Positions 1 to 12,299 of a DNA stretch of 64,000 nucleotides are shown in pieces; the stretch's first letter is position 1; every line of letters begins with the position of its first letter. The DNA comes from Cryptomeria japonica (taxonomy: Eukaryota > Streptophyta > Pinopsida > Cupressales > Cupressaceae): assembly GCF_030272615.1 (NCBI RefSeq), contig NC_081408.1, forward strand, positions 339,356,793 through 339,420,792. The letters are read 5' to 3'. The notes under the pieces are model-generated. The model made no database searches, was not told the origin of the DNA, and saw only the letters and a program-made list of their open reading frames with translations. The position numbers and the translations under genes were made by a program.

Positions 1-2057
1 TTATTAAATGTGATGAAATAAAAAAAATTAAAAAATCTTTTATGCAATTAAAAATAATATAAAAATTAACACATAGACACTAGACTGAAAAGAATGGTCA
101 TGGCCAATGACCATTCCCCATAGCCTGTTCCCCATAGCCTGGGGAAGGGGGCCAATTCAACCCCTCCCAAATAAAAATTTGGAATTAAACAACAAATCTG
201 TTTACATATCAATTTACAAACACTGATTTCAACAACTAATTCAAAAGTACAACATTTTCTTCAATTTGAAATATAAAATGTTGCATTCAGCAACCCATTC
301 AAGATTCCTAACATTTTTTCCTGAAATTTTAAGTATTACATTCATTATTTGACTTCAGCAACTACTTGTTCAAGCCTCCAAACATTTCTTGACACTGCAA
401 GTCAAACATCAATAAATTAAAACATCATTTATTTCTATCCTCCTGCATTATTTGACTTCAATACTATGGTTGAAATTTAAATCAATTTCCCTGCCAATAT
501 AATATAAAACAGTTAAATATTTTATTATTAAAATAAAATTGCAGAATCTTTTACCTACATCAAAACCTTCAATAAATCGGATTATAAATCTTTGTAATTT
601 TCATATACAATTAATACAAAATGATAGTCTAGACAAAATAATTCTCTAATCAGCAAATATAACACTGGAAAAACACTCCTCTGTGCCAATTGTCATAAAG
701 CATGCCCCACCCCCCTTGTCAATGCAGAATGCAAAATATGTTTACGAGTCTTCTCTATAAAAATGAAAAAGCTATGGAGGTTGGCAATGAAAATGAAGTG
801 TTTAGAAACATAACTATTGAGATACACCTACACTTTGCGGATAACCTTGAAAATACCAATAATAAATTATGGATGATTTTCTATGGTATTGCCTGTTGGT
901 TGCTGCTGTAGTTGCCCAAACTTCTATTTTGGTGGCTGTTGAATCTGTTGTGATCATTTTGTCAGATGCTAAGATCACAAATGTTTGGTAACCATGCATG
1001 CAAAATGCAGAGCATAAATAAGTTATCCAAACTAGTTGTATTCATGCACGCAAGCCCTCTCTTACACAGAGATAACAAAGTTGACATGCATGCAAAATGC
1101 GGAGGTATAGTCAAGGTACGTGAACAGCTCATAATGCTTTAAAACAGAAGAAATCGAATAAAAAATTTCAGTCTATGCACAAAAAGGATTTGGCAAAAAG
1201 GCTATGTAATGCAGCAGTCAATCCAAATGCACGCAATTTTGAAGCATGAATTGTGTTGAGGGTTTTGAAAATGTGTAAGAATCAATTACAATGATGATGG
1301 CATGCCAGTGATTGAAGCATCGAGCAACATTGAAAACAAAAAAAAATAAAAAACTACCTATAGTCAAATTGAAAGAGCATTGCTAAACAGACTCATTTAC
1401 AAAACCCAGCAGATTTAAGAGAACACAGAGACCGATATAAAAACCAATACATTTAAAAGAACATGAAATCAAGAAACATGAAATCTCACCATGCATGGAT
1501 CATAGAACCAAGAAACCAGCTTACCTCGACAACATGGTGACCAAGATTGGTTGGGTGAGGTTTATTTAAATACTGTTAAAATGGTCAAGCAGAGTCAATC
1601 ACATCCGACTCTGGCTCTGCCCTGTTCAGAGAAAAAATATCAAAAAGTTGATATATAATGCTTTTTCGTGTTAAACTAATTGATGGCTAGATATTACGTA
1701 GAGGATGCCAAATTTCATGCTACAAACTGAAAGTTATGTAGAGGGTGTCACCATATCTAATTGAATTAGTAACTCATTTCAGATAATTTAATTTAAATAG
1801 TCATTTGGGATCTACCTGAAAAAAGCCAACCTCAAACAAACAATCATTATATAACATTTATTTCTATCGTCCTGCATTTTAGATCTTTGTTTGTAAAGCT
1901 ATGAATTAATAGTACCACCTACTCTTCAACCCATTAATGTCATTAAAGTCATTTGGATCCTATTAAAATGTATGGAAGAGCTTTGGCTAGTTGAAACTTG
2001 AAAAGTATATAATGCGAGGTTGTCTATAAATTCAAAGATACTGTTTGGAAATTCCAG
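1..2057. other. AT-rich intergenic stretch, no gene recognised
   Basis: No reading frame here resembles a protein I know, and frames are short on both strands. Two small structures are visible. A perfect 10-bp inverted repeat (GAATGGTCAT at 92-101, ATGACCATTC at 107-116) could form a hairpin. Immediately after it the 14-mer TTCCCCATAGCCTG is repeated in tandem (114-127 and 128-141). The rest is low-complexity AT-rich sequence that could be intron or intergenic DNA. Confidence 0.6.
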
Positions 2058-2363
2058 TGTTTAAAGTATGAATACCTTTGGACCATCTTTTTGGATCATC
2101 TACTGAAGAAGATTTGTTCCACGTATGGTGATGCTGCACTTATTCAGGGGACCTACCTCCCGAAAGTTCCAAATGTCTTGGCTGCAGAAGATTTTGGAAT
2201 GAGGATTTCGAAGCACAGAACTCCAAGTACTACAATTTTAAGTGCAAGACATATAAATACATATTTGCATGCAAACAGTGCGAACATAAATTCAGTTACA
2301 TCTGAAGTACAGCAGAGTCATAAACCTGGTAGTCATGGTGAAATATATTCAGACAGACATTAG
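2058..2363 (+). other. open exon-like segment, unrecognised
   Basis: An acceptor-like site (TTCCAG ending at 2057) is followed by about 101 open codons without a stop until 2361-2363, in the frame that contains ATG 2091. The peptide is mixed in composition and not low-complexity, but I recognise no domain. It lies on the same strand as the exon-like blocks near 3.7, 4.97 and 5.3 kb, so it could be another exon of the same decayed gene. It could equally be a chance open frame. No function is proposed. Confidence 0.2.
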
Positions 2364-3689
2364 TGATAGCAAGAATTACTAAATTCATGAAAAGATAAAA
2401 CAACAGAAAGAAAAGTGCTGGTTTGCTGCCTGTAAAATAAAAACATAATAATAAATTGACTTTGTTGGGTCATTCTAAACTATTTAAAAAAAGATACTGC
2501 AATCATCATTATTGTTATTTTAAAATTATCTGTAATTTCATTTCTCATGCACCAATATGTTGGGCATTTTTTCCTCACATTTTTTTATTTGCAGTACTAT
2601 CCCTCAATATTTTTTCGTTTAAATAACTGCAACCATTTTAAAATTCTTTGGTTTTGGGGCATGACAGGTGCCCTTCCCTGTCAAAGTAAATTGCTGCATA
2701 TGCTAGAATCTGCAACAAATTTTCCTTTCCAACTGTGCTGGGATCTTCGGGTGCAACAATCGTTCAATTTTAGATTGACTTACAACCATATTTCCAATAA
2801 GTGAGCAAATATAGAGAATGAGGATCAAATGTAGATGAAATTAATGTATGTAAAACTTGGAGGATTACTATTCTTATTATAGATTTAATTAGCATAGAAC
2901 TATACAATTTGTTTTTTTGACAAAATGAACCCCTAGTATTGTTCTAGTGTTTTTGAATCCTTTAGGGTTAAGTTCAAAGTTTAGGCCTAGAAAACGAAGC
3001 CTACGTGAATCGATCCCTGGAAATTTAGATTGATGATCAGAATGGTATTGCCTCATGGCACACGCAAAGTTGTAGTTGATGCTTTATAAGCATCTTTCCT
3101 TTTATTTTCCTAAAAATATTTTAAATCCTGTGATGTCGTCCTAACCCATGCACTCAGCCACAAACCAATATTGCGTTGATTATTTCAGTGTGATCCTTGC
3201 TGCTCAACAAAATGTAGTCTGCCTCCACTATGTATGCCATATCTGCTAGTGAGGTTGAGTTTGAAAGGTTGTGAGTCTTAGGCACAAAAAAAAACTTAAT
3301 GATCTCATCGTGTAAGTAGGTGAGTATTCATTCGGAGTCGGCAGTTGGGAAAAGCTTCCAGAGCAGAATTAGTTTAGCCTGTTTAGCCAATACCTCTTGA
3401 TGAAAACACATTAGGAGATAGGACTGCTACTCTTTGTACTCGCAAGGAAGGAACATAGGGTGATCAGGGAGTCACTCCATCTCACCCCTCTATGGATGCC
3501 ACCAAAAATCTGCAAGTGGAGATGAATCACATTAAAGGAAGAAGGGGGTGGCACCGTCCCATCACTGCTAGAAGATCGCCTAGTAAATGCTCTTTTTTCC
3601 AATAATGCAGAGCTAGATTAAGGTAGGAGATGCCTCTTCTGTTACATCTGAAATACAGGTAGAGAGGCCTATTTATATATTTCCCTCTA
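2364..3689. other. AT-rich stretch, nothing supported
   Basis: I see no coding, RNA or mobile-element signature in this 1.3-kb stretch. Short open frames on both strands lack a recognisable domain or splice context. Confidence 0.5.
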
Positions 3690-4110
3690 CTTTGCATTCT
3701 CATTTCAATTATGTAGAAATCTCACAATTGCAAGTGATGAGAAGGGAAGAGAAAGCTCTCCCAAGTGTCAAGGAAACAAAATTTGCTCTATATCGGCTTT
3801 TGGGTAAGCATGTTTATTTTAGAAAAAAAAAACATATTATAATGTTAATACAGGTAATGTATTTGCAGTGTAAATTTGATGGCAGGGAAACTATTTATAT
3901 CGGTGAAATTTGCTTACAGGGACCCAATCTATCATTCATTTGACTTTCGCCACATGACCATGTAACATATTAGAAAAAATCTGAAAAAATAATTTTTTTA
4001 TACTATGCAACTGTCTCAAAATAAGCATTTTGACCACAATATTGTCCACTAAATTCGTTGCATAAAGGTGCTGACAAGGAAACCCAGCTATACCTATAAG
4101 GTGTAGACTA
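3690..4110 (+). repeat. duplicated exon-like block, copy 1
   Basis: This block is similar to 4936-5300. It holds an acceptor-like TATGTAG before 3717, an exon-like segment 3717-3803 that ends at a GTAAG donor, and a second acceptor-like AAAG before 4068. Compared with copy 2, the first segment has 37 extra nucleotides (87 instead of 50), and the second runs into a stop shortly after its start. The matching part reads as a short charged peptide (DEKGRE). The duplication is visible by eye. That it is exonic is an inference from the splice-like borders. Confidence 0.5.
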
Positions 4111-4133
4111 ATCCTATATATAGATTTAATAAG

Positions 4134-4262
4134 AATTACTGCCAAAATGTCTGTCGAAAAGAGCTCCTGACAAATCTTCCACAGCTATTCTACCAATAAT
4201 AAACTTACAGGCTAACTATATAATAGGATTGTGAAACCCTGTACATATTGGAAATTTCGTAG
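4134..4262 (+). repeat. dispersed block, partner of 6216-6340
   Basis: The segment containing CTGACAAATCTTCC, AATGTCTGTCGAAAAG and GATTGTGAAACCCTGT recurs in rearranged and slightly diverged form at 6216-6340. With the two exon-like blocks it suggests that a roughly 1.2-kb unit of this region was locally duplicated. No coding meaning is apparent. Confidence 0.45.
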
Positions 4263-4935
4263 TAGCATAAATACATAATTTTATAGGTACTCTATAAGGA
4301 AAAAATACATAAATACATGGATATTCTATAAGGTCGCACCCACTTGCAAAGATAGCTGATTGACATGAAGTCAAAAGAACATACTAAGACAAATCGTTGG
4401 GAGTTTATAAAAATAAACGTTGTAAACATTGGACGCTTACTGTTGGGGAATTCTCATTAATAAATACTATCCTCAAGCTGAAAACCTCCCTCTTCTGAAT
4501 GACTCCATCTACAGTTACAGGGGATTCGGCTGAAAAATCCCTTATTTGTTTATTTATTCATTTATATTATTTCTTCAATTTTGAAGAATAATACGCTAAC
4601 TACTTGCAAAATACACACTATAGTTATCATTCATTGCATTTTAATTTTGCAGCATTTGGATTCAGAATACTATAAAACATAGGGTAATATGTATATTTAT
4701 CCCCCTCCCACATTTAACATGTAACACAAACTGTCAAGATCAAAAATTAGCTTACCAACGTAGGGTATATAGATACAAAGTTTATATAGTAGCATTGCAT
4801 GATATTCAAGAGCTCAAGAATTACATTTACTGCAACCAAGTATTCACAGTAAGGGGACAGTTGCTTTCACCTGTAGATGTACTTATTTAGGATGTTAATT
4901 TGGGCATTGTATATGCTAGAATGGAACAATGTACT

Positions 4936-5300
4936 ACCTCTACCTTTGCATTCTCATTTCAATTCTGTAGAAATCTCACAATTGTGGCTGATGAGAAGGG
5001 AAGAGAAAACCGACTTCTGGGTAAGAATGTTTATCTTAGAAAACAGAGGAAATATATTATAATATTAATACATGTAATATCAATAAATGTAATGTATTTG
5101 CAGTGTAAATTTGTGTTTACAGGGGCCCAATTTATCATCCATTTTGCTTTCTTCACAACATGGCCATGGAACATATTAAAAAAGAATCTATAAAATAAAG
5201 TTTTTATGCTATGTAATAGACTCAAATAAGCATTCTGACCACAATTTTTTCCAATGAATTCCTTGCATACAGGTGCTAATGAGGAAACCCAGCTATTCCT
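4936..5300 (+). repeat. duplicated exon-like block, copy 2
   Basis: This copy has the cleaner splice-like borders: a pyrimidine-rich tract and CTGTAG before 4971, a 50-nt open segment 4971-5020, donor GTAAG at 5021, and a second acceptor (CATACAG) before 5273. When the two segments are joined at these sites the frame continues for about ten codons and then meets a TGA. The block upstream (about 4797-4925) also has a partner at about 6335-6450. It is probably a remnant of an unrecognised plus-strand gene. Confidence 0.45.
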
Positions 5301-5914
5301 CTTTTGCTGAATACCCAAAATCAACAAAAGAGGGCACAAGAATCTCAACCAAAACCAACACAGTCCTCATTAACAAAAGGGGAAGAGTATGATCGTGCAT
5401 CCAATGCATCCATCAAATAGGATAGCAAGGTTATCGAGCCTTTGCACAATAGCCTCAGCATGGGCCATAATACTTGCCACACAGAACCTAGTGTCAACAG
5501 GGCAGAAATAGAACAAATCAGACAGACACACCAAGAAGGGCCTAGATACGCTTCGAAAGATGCACAAACAAGGAAGATTGAGGGAGATACAACTTGGACT
5601 GAACAAGAAACAGAGGAAGCCCCTATGCAGAAAGTAGACGAGCGAGAATTCGAAATATCCATTTAAAGAAATGGAGGATGAAGAAGCACAAAGAAAACAA
5701 GTACTCAAGGAATTGCACCGTGCAAATCACTGACACCTTTGACAAAACAAGTGCACGATTGGCACAATTGATTGAGGTCCACATCAAGAACCTCAAATTC
5801 AACTTGCCCTAGTCACTAGACGAAACAATGGCTTCCTACCACTCTGCTTAAAACATAGGCAAACGTCGCCTTGATAAAGATGGCCAAGGAGACTACACAA
5901 TCAGAACACGAGAG
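5273..5914 (+). pseudogene. decayed exon(s) of an unrecognised plant gene
   Basis: From the acceptor at 5271-5272 to a good donor (GAGAG then GTGAGC at 5915) the plus strand has protein-like composition but needs several frame changes. One part, near 5670-5730, is highly charged (MEDEEAQRKQVLKELHRAN). The next, at about 5731-5914, reads FDKTSARLAQLIEVHIKNL followed later by RRLDKDGQGDYTIRTRE, interrupted by in-frame TAG and TAA codons. This looks like one real exon that has lost function. I do not recognise the family, and the fit of the final segment to the donor is the best evidence that it was once spliced. Confidence 0.4.
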
Positions 5915-7659
5915 GTGAGCATACATTTGAGTCCCACCAAATTCGTTTTTCAATTATTCAAGTGAAACCCATCTTAGCTGAAATTTTAGAAATAAATAAA
6001 ATTTCACAAGAATTAGTGAATGAATTATAATTACTACTCTCAGAAGCACAAAAATTTGCTCTAAAATCTCAATGCTGTTATTCTGAAAGGTAACTGAAGT
6101 CTTAACAAGCGTTTTTTAAATTTCTAAATCCTTTTCTCAGAAAGCAAACTAATAAGGAAACCAAAAAAATGTTAGTAAATGGTGTAGAAAAACCTGAAAC
6201 ATTAAATTACTAAAGCCTGACAAATCTTCCGAAAATGTCTGCCGAAAAGGGCTCCTCACAAATCTTCCGCAGCTATTTGGTGACAATAATAATATGCATA
6301 GGGTTTCACAATCTTACGGGATTGTGAAACCCTGTTCATGACATTCAAGAGCGCAAGATTTACATTTACTGCAACCAAGTATTTATTTAAGGATGCTAAT
6401 ACGAAAAATATGTATATTTGGGCATTGTGTATGGTAGAACGGAATAGAACATTAAACCCTTATTTTAAAGAGAAAAATATGATTATTGCATTCTCTAATT
6501 GGAAGAACAAGCTTATCTATGATACATTATATTACAGTTTGCAATTTATTCTCAGCTCTATTGGAAAATGCGGTGTTAATACTTCACATTGATTTTGCTC
6601 AGAAATAAATACAATGTACAATGCGAGTAGAAATACATATATTCTATTTTAAACAGGATACATGAATCTTATTTGATACAAAATACATACATGTTTGAAT
6701 TTGAATGCATAAATTTTCTTATTGCTGAACTCATAACTTTATATGCATGTATTTATCTATTTTCCTTATAGAATACTTATATATTTTTCCTGATAGTACC
6801 CTACCCTAACAATTTCAAATCATATGGAGAAATCCAAAGAGGATGGAGAGAAAAGATGTTTATGCCGTTCAACTGAATGGATGGAGAAATTCAATAATAT
6901 AATATACATCAAATTTCCTTGTAAATGAACTACTTAAAACATATAAATTCTTCAAAACGAAAGAAAAAAAAAAGCGGAGAGTATGTACTCACCATTATCT
7001 GGTCATATCTCCAATCAGCCACTCCAGAACGTAGAGTCCTTGTTGCTGCCTACCTCCATGTCCATAAAAAAATGGCGACCCACAGAAAAAAGAAGATAAA
7101 CAAAATACAAAAGAACTGAAATTCAAACGCAAATGAAAACAACTGAGTTGAGGCATGGCCACGCCCACAAAAATTAAACCAAAAAAAAAAAGAGAAAAAA
7201 ATGAAAGACCAATACAATCTGCCTTGCTTCTCTAGTAAACCTCCCATTTAAAAGAAGTGAAACCCTGCTTTTGCAACGGTCACTGCTTTTTCCAATATAA
7301 ATAGAGTGCCGTTAGAGCACGTTCTGAATTGAATCTGGACGATTGAATTGCACTTTTGGATACTGTTAGGGCACGCTCCTCTCAACGTTTGGAAATCGAC
7401 TAAAAATGGATTGAATCTGCTCTGCGAGCACAAATTCCATTCCCATTCGAGACTACATTACTTTTCAACTTTATCTTCGTTTTCAGAAGTTCCACGAAAA
7501 TATTCATCTTCTATTTTAACATTTCTCTTGACCACTTTGAGTGCATTGTAGTTCTTTGGGGATTTTTGGCCAATGTTCATTAGTGGCTTTATGTATGCTT
7601 TTTTAAAAGAAAATATTTGATCCTCTCAAAAAAAAAAAAAAAAAGAAAAAGTCTAAAAT
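5915..7659. other. AT-rich stretch with local duplicate and hairpin
   Basis: The stretch 6216-6450 repeats sequence from 4134-4262 and 4797-4925. Inside it is a perfect 12-bp inverted repeat (GGGTTTCACAAT at 6301-6312, ATTGTGAAACCC at 6321-6332). A run of 17 A lies at 7628-7644 just before the foldback element. Otherwise no gene is supported. Confidence 0.5.
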
Positions 7660-8285
7660 GTCTATGTAGCATCTAGGGGAAGATCATTAGTAGCTGTCAT
7701 AGTTAATTTCGCGCACCCACAGATCTTAAACGGTACATCGGATTTTGAATTTTTTTTTTTAGTTGTCTTCGTATGTGACCTAATTGCTTATAGCTATTGA
7801 TCTGTCTTCTGGGTAGTAACGATTCATGTTGTGGAATCAGTTATGTGCACAAAGGTCAAAGAGTACACATTTTAAAGTGTCACTTGATACCTAACTAAAG
7901 ATGTTCCAGTAACCGTCAACTCAAAACCGCTAGTACTTGTTGACAAATGTCCCAATAGTGGTGCACAAATGTTCCAATAGCAGTACACAAATGGGACAAA
8001 TGTTCCAATAGATGTGCACAAATGGGCTAATTAATTACAAAAAATGATCAGCTATTGGTACAAAACAAATCTATTAATGGTGTTTTCACTATGACAGCTA
8101 TTGGGGGGTCAATATGACAATAAGGTGACGGTTATTGGAACTATGTTATCTATTGGTGACTTCCCCTAGGGTGCATTTTTTTTACTATATTTATTAATTA
8201 ATTAAAATTTTAAAAAGTTGATGAATTTTGATTTTCAATTAATTAATAAATATAGTCTGAAGTGCATCCTAGATGTTGCATAGAC
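7660..8285. mobile_element. foldback (MITE-like) element split by a second one
   Basis: The left arm (GTCTATGTAGCATCTAGG at 7660-7677, continuing at 8171 with GTGCAT, a T-rich tract and TATTTATTAATTAATTAA) pairs with the right arm (about 8230-8285, ending CCTAGATGTTGCATAGAC). With 7678-8165 removed, the arms form one hairpin of roughly 60 bp per arm, as expected for a non-autonomous foldback DNA element. No coding capacity is present. I could not find a convincing target-site duplication, so the superfamily is open. Confidence 0.6.
7678..8165. mobile_element. small inserted element with TIR-like ends inside the foldback
   Basis: The ends are imperfect inverted repeats (GGAAGATCATTAGTAGCTG at the left, and GGAAGTCACCAATAGATAAC as the reverse complement of the right). 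The short sequence CTAGG flanks it on both sides (7673-7677 and 8166-8170), consistent with a target duplication inside the left arm of the surrounding foldback. Near 7950-8030 it carries three degenerate copies of a motif like GTTCCAATAG plus CACAAATG. It is non-coding. Confidence 0.5.
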
Positions 8286-9683
8286 GTTGTCCACAAAATC
8301 CACATCAAATTAAATTTTTAAAATTGAAATTTGTTTACATATTGATTTTTATTTTTAATTTATTGCTGGATAGTTGACTCGTATTTTCAAAGTTTCTAAA
8401 ATATCATTAGTTAATTAGGGTGAGATTTAAATAGTACATTCTAAGTATTGACTATTTAGGTAGTGGTTGTATGTGGGTTCTTTTTAACTCAACATTTTTG
8501 CCAATTTTCTTAATTCAAATTTTTATTAGTTTTAATTCTTTACATTTGTTCTTCTCATAGCATTCTCATAGCATTCCATCATTGTGGTTTGCATTTGTTG
8601 TTCATGTTATTATAGAAGTTTGTTTTTGTTGTTTCTATTATTTTGAAAGATTCCACTATTTGTAGACTATGACATATGTTTGAGGTTTAAAAATTACAAT
8701 GGATTGATTGCCATTAGCTGCTTCATTTTGAATTCTTGATGGCTATCTTGTAGATTTGCTAAATGACAATTCATTTTACATTGTCCCATTATTTTTGTTT
8801 TAGTTTTAATCTCACATTCATTTCCTTACATAGATTTTGGTGAGTGTAGGTCTCTTAGATTAAGAAACCTCATTGTCATTGTCAATGTGGAGCAGATTCA
8901 TATGCAAACCTATTTAAAAAATGATATTTCTTTTATTCTATTTGTATATATTAAGTAAAATATTTTTTGTTAAAATATTATATCTTAAAATTAGTATTAT
9001 TTGTTTTTTATTAAGATAAGTGAGGGAATGATCGACATTGAATTTGCATTTTGAGTTTGTTAGGATACACTCCTCTAAAAGTTACCCTAGAATAATTGGT
9101 ATTGAGACATTCAGTGTTAACTGTCTAAATTAATTGTTTCTAATTTTTTTCATTCTAATTTATTGCTAACTAAATTTTCTAAATTTTAATTGTCTAAATT
9201 TATTTTAATTAAATTTTTTCTGCTAATATCAATTTAAAAATGTTATTTTAATGTTTTGATGGTTAAACCTATTTATAAATTTACTCATATAGGTTTTTCT
9301 TTATTTTTTATTGATAATTTGTCAATATTTGGTTAGCAATCATTTTCTTCTTTTTCTTTCTCCCTTATTAGGATTCTACTATCATGGTTATAGTTGCTTG
9401 TCCAATTTAAACATGATTTATATGTCACATGACACACTAATTGTTTTAGATTTTTTTTAATTTTTAATGATGAAGTGTCTTTATTACTAATTATATATTA
9501 TATACAACATAAATTAATTTAGATTAATTAAAAATCATTACTGTTTAGATAGTTTAAAAATAAATGTTAGCTTTAAGAAATTAACTGTGAATGAAAGGTG
9601 TACATAGCTTATAATCTTATGAGAAAGTGAGAATGTTGATATCTAGTAGAATCAATTTGTTACATTCTAAGATAATGATAATA
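8286..9683. other. AT-rich stretch, nothing supported
   Basis: About 1.4 kb of very AT-rich sequence with long T- and A-rich tracts. I see no open frame of note, no repeat boundary and no RNA gene. Confidence 0.5.
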
Positions 9684-9898
9684 TTTTTTCTATTGATTAT
9701 CAGAGAAACAAAATACAAAATTTACCATATAACTACATAGTATAATATTATTCCCAAAATAGAACCTATGCTACTACAATAAGACACCCAGTTACAATGC
9801 AACCCCAAAATTACATTTATATGACAAAAAACCTGCCCAAACCAAACAACCTATTGATATTTACATATCAGATCCACTGTACATTGTTGCATATATAC
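9684..9898 (-). mobile_element. 3' end of L1-type LINE (piece 3)
   Basis: On the minus strand this is the continuation of the LINE at 15698-18206 once the Ty3 element is removed. The shared 5-bp TATAC (9894-9898 and 15698-15702) marks the insertion point. Read on the minus strand, the segment ends in TTTCTCTGATAATCAATAG followed by an A run (plus-strand T run 9684-9689), which is how plant L1 elements usually end. It is non-coding 3' UTR. The exact end and the LINE's own target duplication are not certain. Confidence 0.55.
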
Positions 9899-11493
9899 TG
9901 ATAGGGAGGATCTCACAAAAAAGAGTTGCACCTTGACTAGTAGGTTGGTAAAAGTTACCATAGTGGGCTTCCATGCTTTTTTACACCCTTCTCTTCTCTT
10001 GAATCCATCCCAACATCTAAATTATTTTGGAAATCTCTCTATCGGCTAGTTTACTTAAATCACTCAAGATCATGGCTAGCACTCACTGAGGTAAGTCCAG
10101 CCACCAAGTTGTCAAAACCTTTCATCTTCACTTGCAGGGGACTAGGAGGATGTTGAGATGGTGTAACAACTCCCATCATGTGGTTTTGAGACTTGTTTCA
10201 CTCCATTTCCCCATCGCTATCATAATTCCTATTTTCTAGGCCTAGTAGCCCCAAGTGCCCCTTTTAGCCCTACCTTCACGATTTTTATTCCATTGCTCTG
10301 AAATCTTCCAAAAAACCTCCTAAGAGCTCTAGTGATCTGAATACCCTTTTGGATAATCTTTGAGATTCATGAGGTTAGGTTGTCAGATACGTCCGTACAG
10401 GTACAGACCCCAAAATGGCTCTTTTTGAGGGTTTAAGGGTTAAGAGCCTTCTCCAATAGGGTTGTTGATTCCCACACTTTTTCACACCTCCATATTTCTA
10501 CTGAGACTCTTTTAGGCTTCCTTCTTCCATTCCAAACACTTGGAACAACCATTATTGTTCATCCCTGCAAGCAAAAGTGCACATAACAGTCAAGTTCTCT
10601 AGCTGGGCTATGACAGAGGTTGCCTAGGACTTGATAGAAAATTGTTTCAAAGTAACCTCCAAGGCACCAAAATGGATATAAAAACTATACACAGGCTCCA
10701 TGACTTGAATCCCAAGGGCCATTGAGAAAACACAATGGGATTTCAAGTTGGAGCCATTGCTAGGGTATTAATCCCTTGCTTAGAGTGAGAGTAGTGCAGT
10801 TCAAAACAATTTACAAACAAAGCACTAAAAATTTACTATGAAACAGTATAATCACTTCCTTATCACCACAACAAAGTATGCTAAACCACCATGAAAGGAT
10901 AGTACCAAGATCAATCCATCTGGTACGAACTGCTATAACCAAAATTACAAGTTTTATGCAAAAAATATGAAAATTGACTTCAAGTATTATTCTAAATTTT
11001 CTCTTGGATCTTCCAACCCATTTACAATTATTTCAAAAGAATTATATATGCCTCATTTCTCATAACCAACCACCCATCGGTTCCTCGACCACCGATTTTC
11101 TCATTTTTTGAAAAGTTGCTCCAAAAGTTTCAAAAAGTTGTCAAGCAACAATGACAAGTTTTGCTCCACCTTGCATTTTTAAAACATGCATTTTTACACA
11201 CTCTAAACCCCCTAGGATGGTTCCCTAACACCAAAATAACATGTCCAAAAGCCTTATGAGGCCTTACAAAAAAATTTACACTATTTTACAAAATGATGTC
11301 ATTTTTGGCTTCCAAGGGCACATTGGCCAAAAATGAGAAAACAAACTAACACTAGAGAAAAACACACTTCAAGTAACCCTAAAACACTCTTGTGGACTTA
11401 CCAACAGTCCATTATTCATTCATTGATCCTATTGAGGATCATCCATTCCAAAATTGTGAAAATTTAGCAATAAATCAAGGTGCTCCTGCACCA
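9899..11493 (-). repeat. 3' LTR of Ty3-1
   Basis: This 1595-bp copy matches 14102-15697 along its full length with scattered substitutions and small indels. On the minus strand it begins TGGTGCAGGAGC at 11493 and ends CCTATCA at 9899. Confidence 0.92.
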
Positions 11494-11506
11494 TGCTCCC
11501 CCAATG
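11494..11506 (-). other. polypurine tract of Ty3-1
   Basis: The minus strand reads CATTGGGGGAGCA directly before the 3' LTR. A G-rich purine tract in this position is where plus-strand DNA synthesis is primed in LTR retrotransposons. Confidence 0.7.
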
Positions 11507-11519
11507 AAAAAGAAGTCAA

Positions 11520-12180
11520 GTGACTCCTTTAGGAACTGATTATGGCTTCCACCTTTGAGGTATCCATCTTCAAATCACCACTTGAGATGACAAACCCAAG
11601 ATATACCAACTCCTATTTCATGAACTCACATTTCTCCAAATTGATAGTTAGTTGCTCATCACATAATTTCTTCAATATAATATTTATATGCTTAAGATGT
11701 TCTTCTTTAAACTTACTAAAAATCAAGATGTCATCTAAATAAACAACAACAAATTTACCAATGTGATCCTTGAGTACTTCATTTATGAGTCTCATGAATG
11801 TGCTAGGGGCATTTGTGAGTCGAAATGGCATAACAAGCCATTCATAAAGTCCTTCTATGGTCTTGAATGCTTTCTTCCACTCATCTCCCTCCTTGATTCT
11901 GATTTGGTGGTATCCACTCTTGAGGTCTATCTTGGTAAAATACTTAGCACCCCCTAAACAATCCATCAAATCTTCAATTCTTGGAATAGGAAACCTATAC
12001 TTGATTGTAATTCGGTTAATGGCTCTTTAATTAGTGCAAAGTCTCCAAGTACCTCCCTTATTTGGTGCCAAAGCAGTGGGAATTGCACATGGGCTGATGC
12101 TCTTTCTTATCAAACCGTTGTCAAATAGTTATTGGATTTGTTTAGCCACTTATTTATTTTGCTTCGATGTCATTTTGTAG
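11520..12180 (-). pseudogene. pol: Ty3-1 reverse transcriptase, N-terminal half
   Basis: The minus-strand open part at 11613-11969 carries [15 protein letters not shown], the [10 protein letters not shown] motif and YLDDILIFS, which contains the catalytic DD pair (YxDD box) of Ty3-type reverse transcriptase. Upstream, to about 12180, further matching sequence is interrupted by several stops. Downstream there is a stop after the KCEFMK segment, and RT homology ends near 11545, about 50 bp before the LTR. Thumb, RNase H and integrase are missing, so the protein cannot have been functional in this copy. Confidence 0.88.
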
Positions 12181-12299
12181 GTTGCTTTATTAGGCAATGA
12201 GGCTCCAGGTATGAGGTCAATTTGATGACTTATGGCACATTGAGGAGGCAAAGTAGCAGGTGTTCCATCACTTATGATCTCCTTGAACTGATTTAGTAT

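Noticed and set aside
5345-5708. Cys- and Leu-rich minus-strand frames that could suggest membrane proteins
   Set aside because: They are antisense to the exon-like plus-strand segment and lack start or splice support.
7050-7120. Possible first exon of a minus-strand gene (ATG with GTGAGT donor near 6990)
   Set aside because: The frame has a stop after about 14 codons, and no further exon or domain was found.
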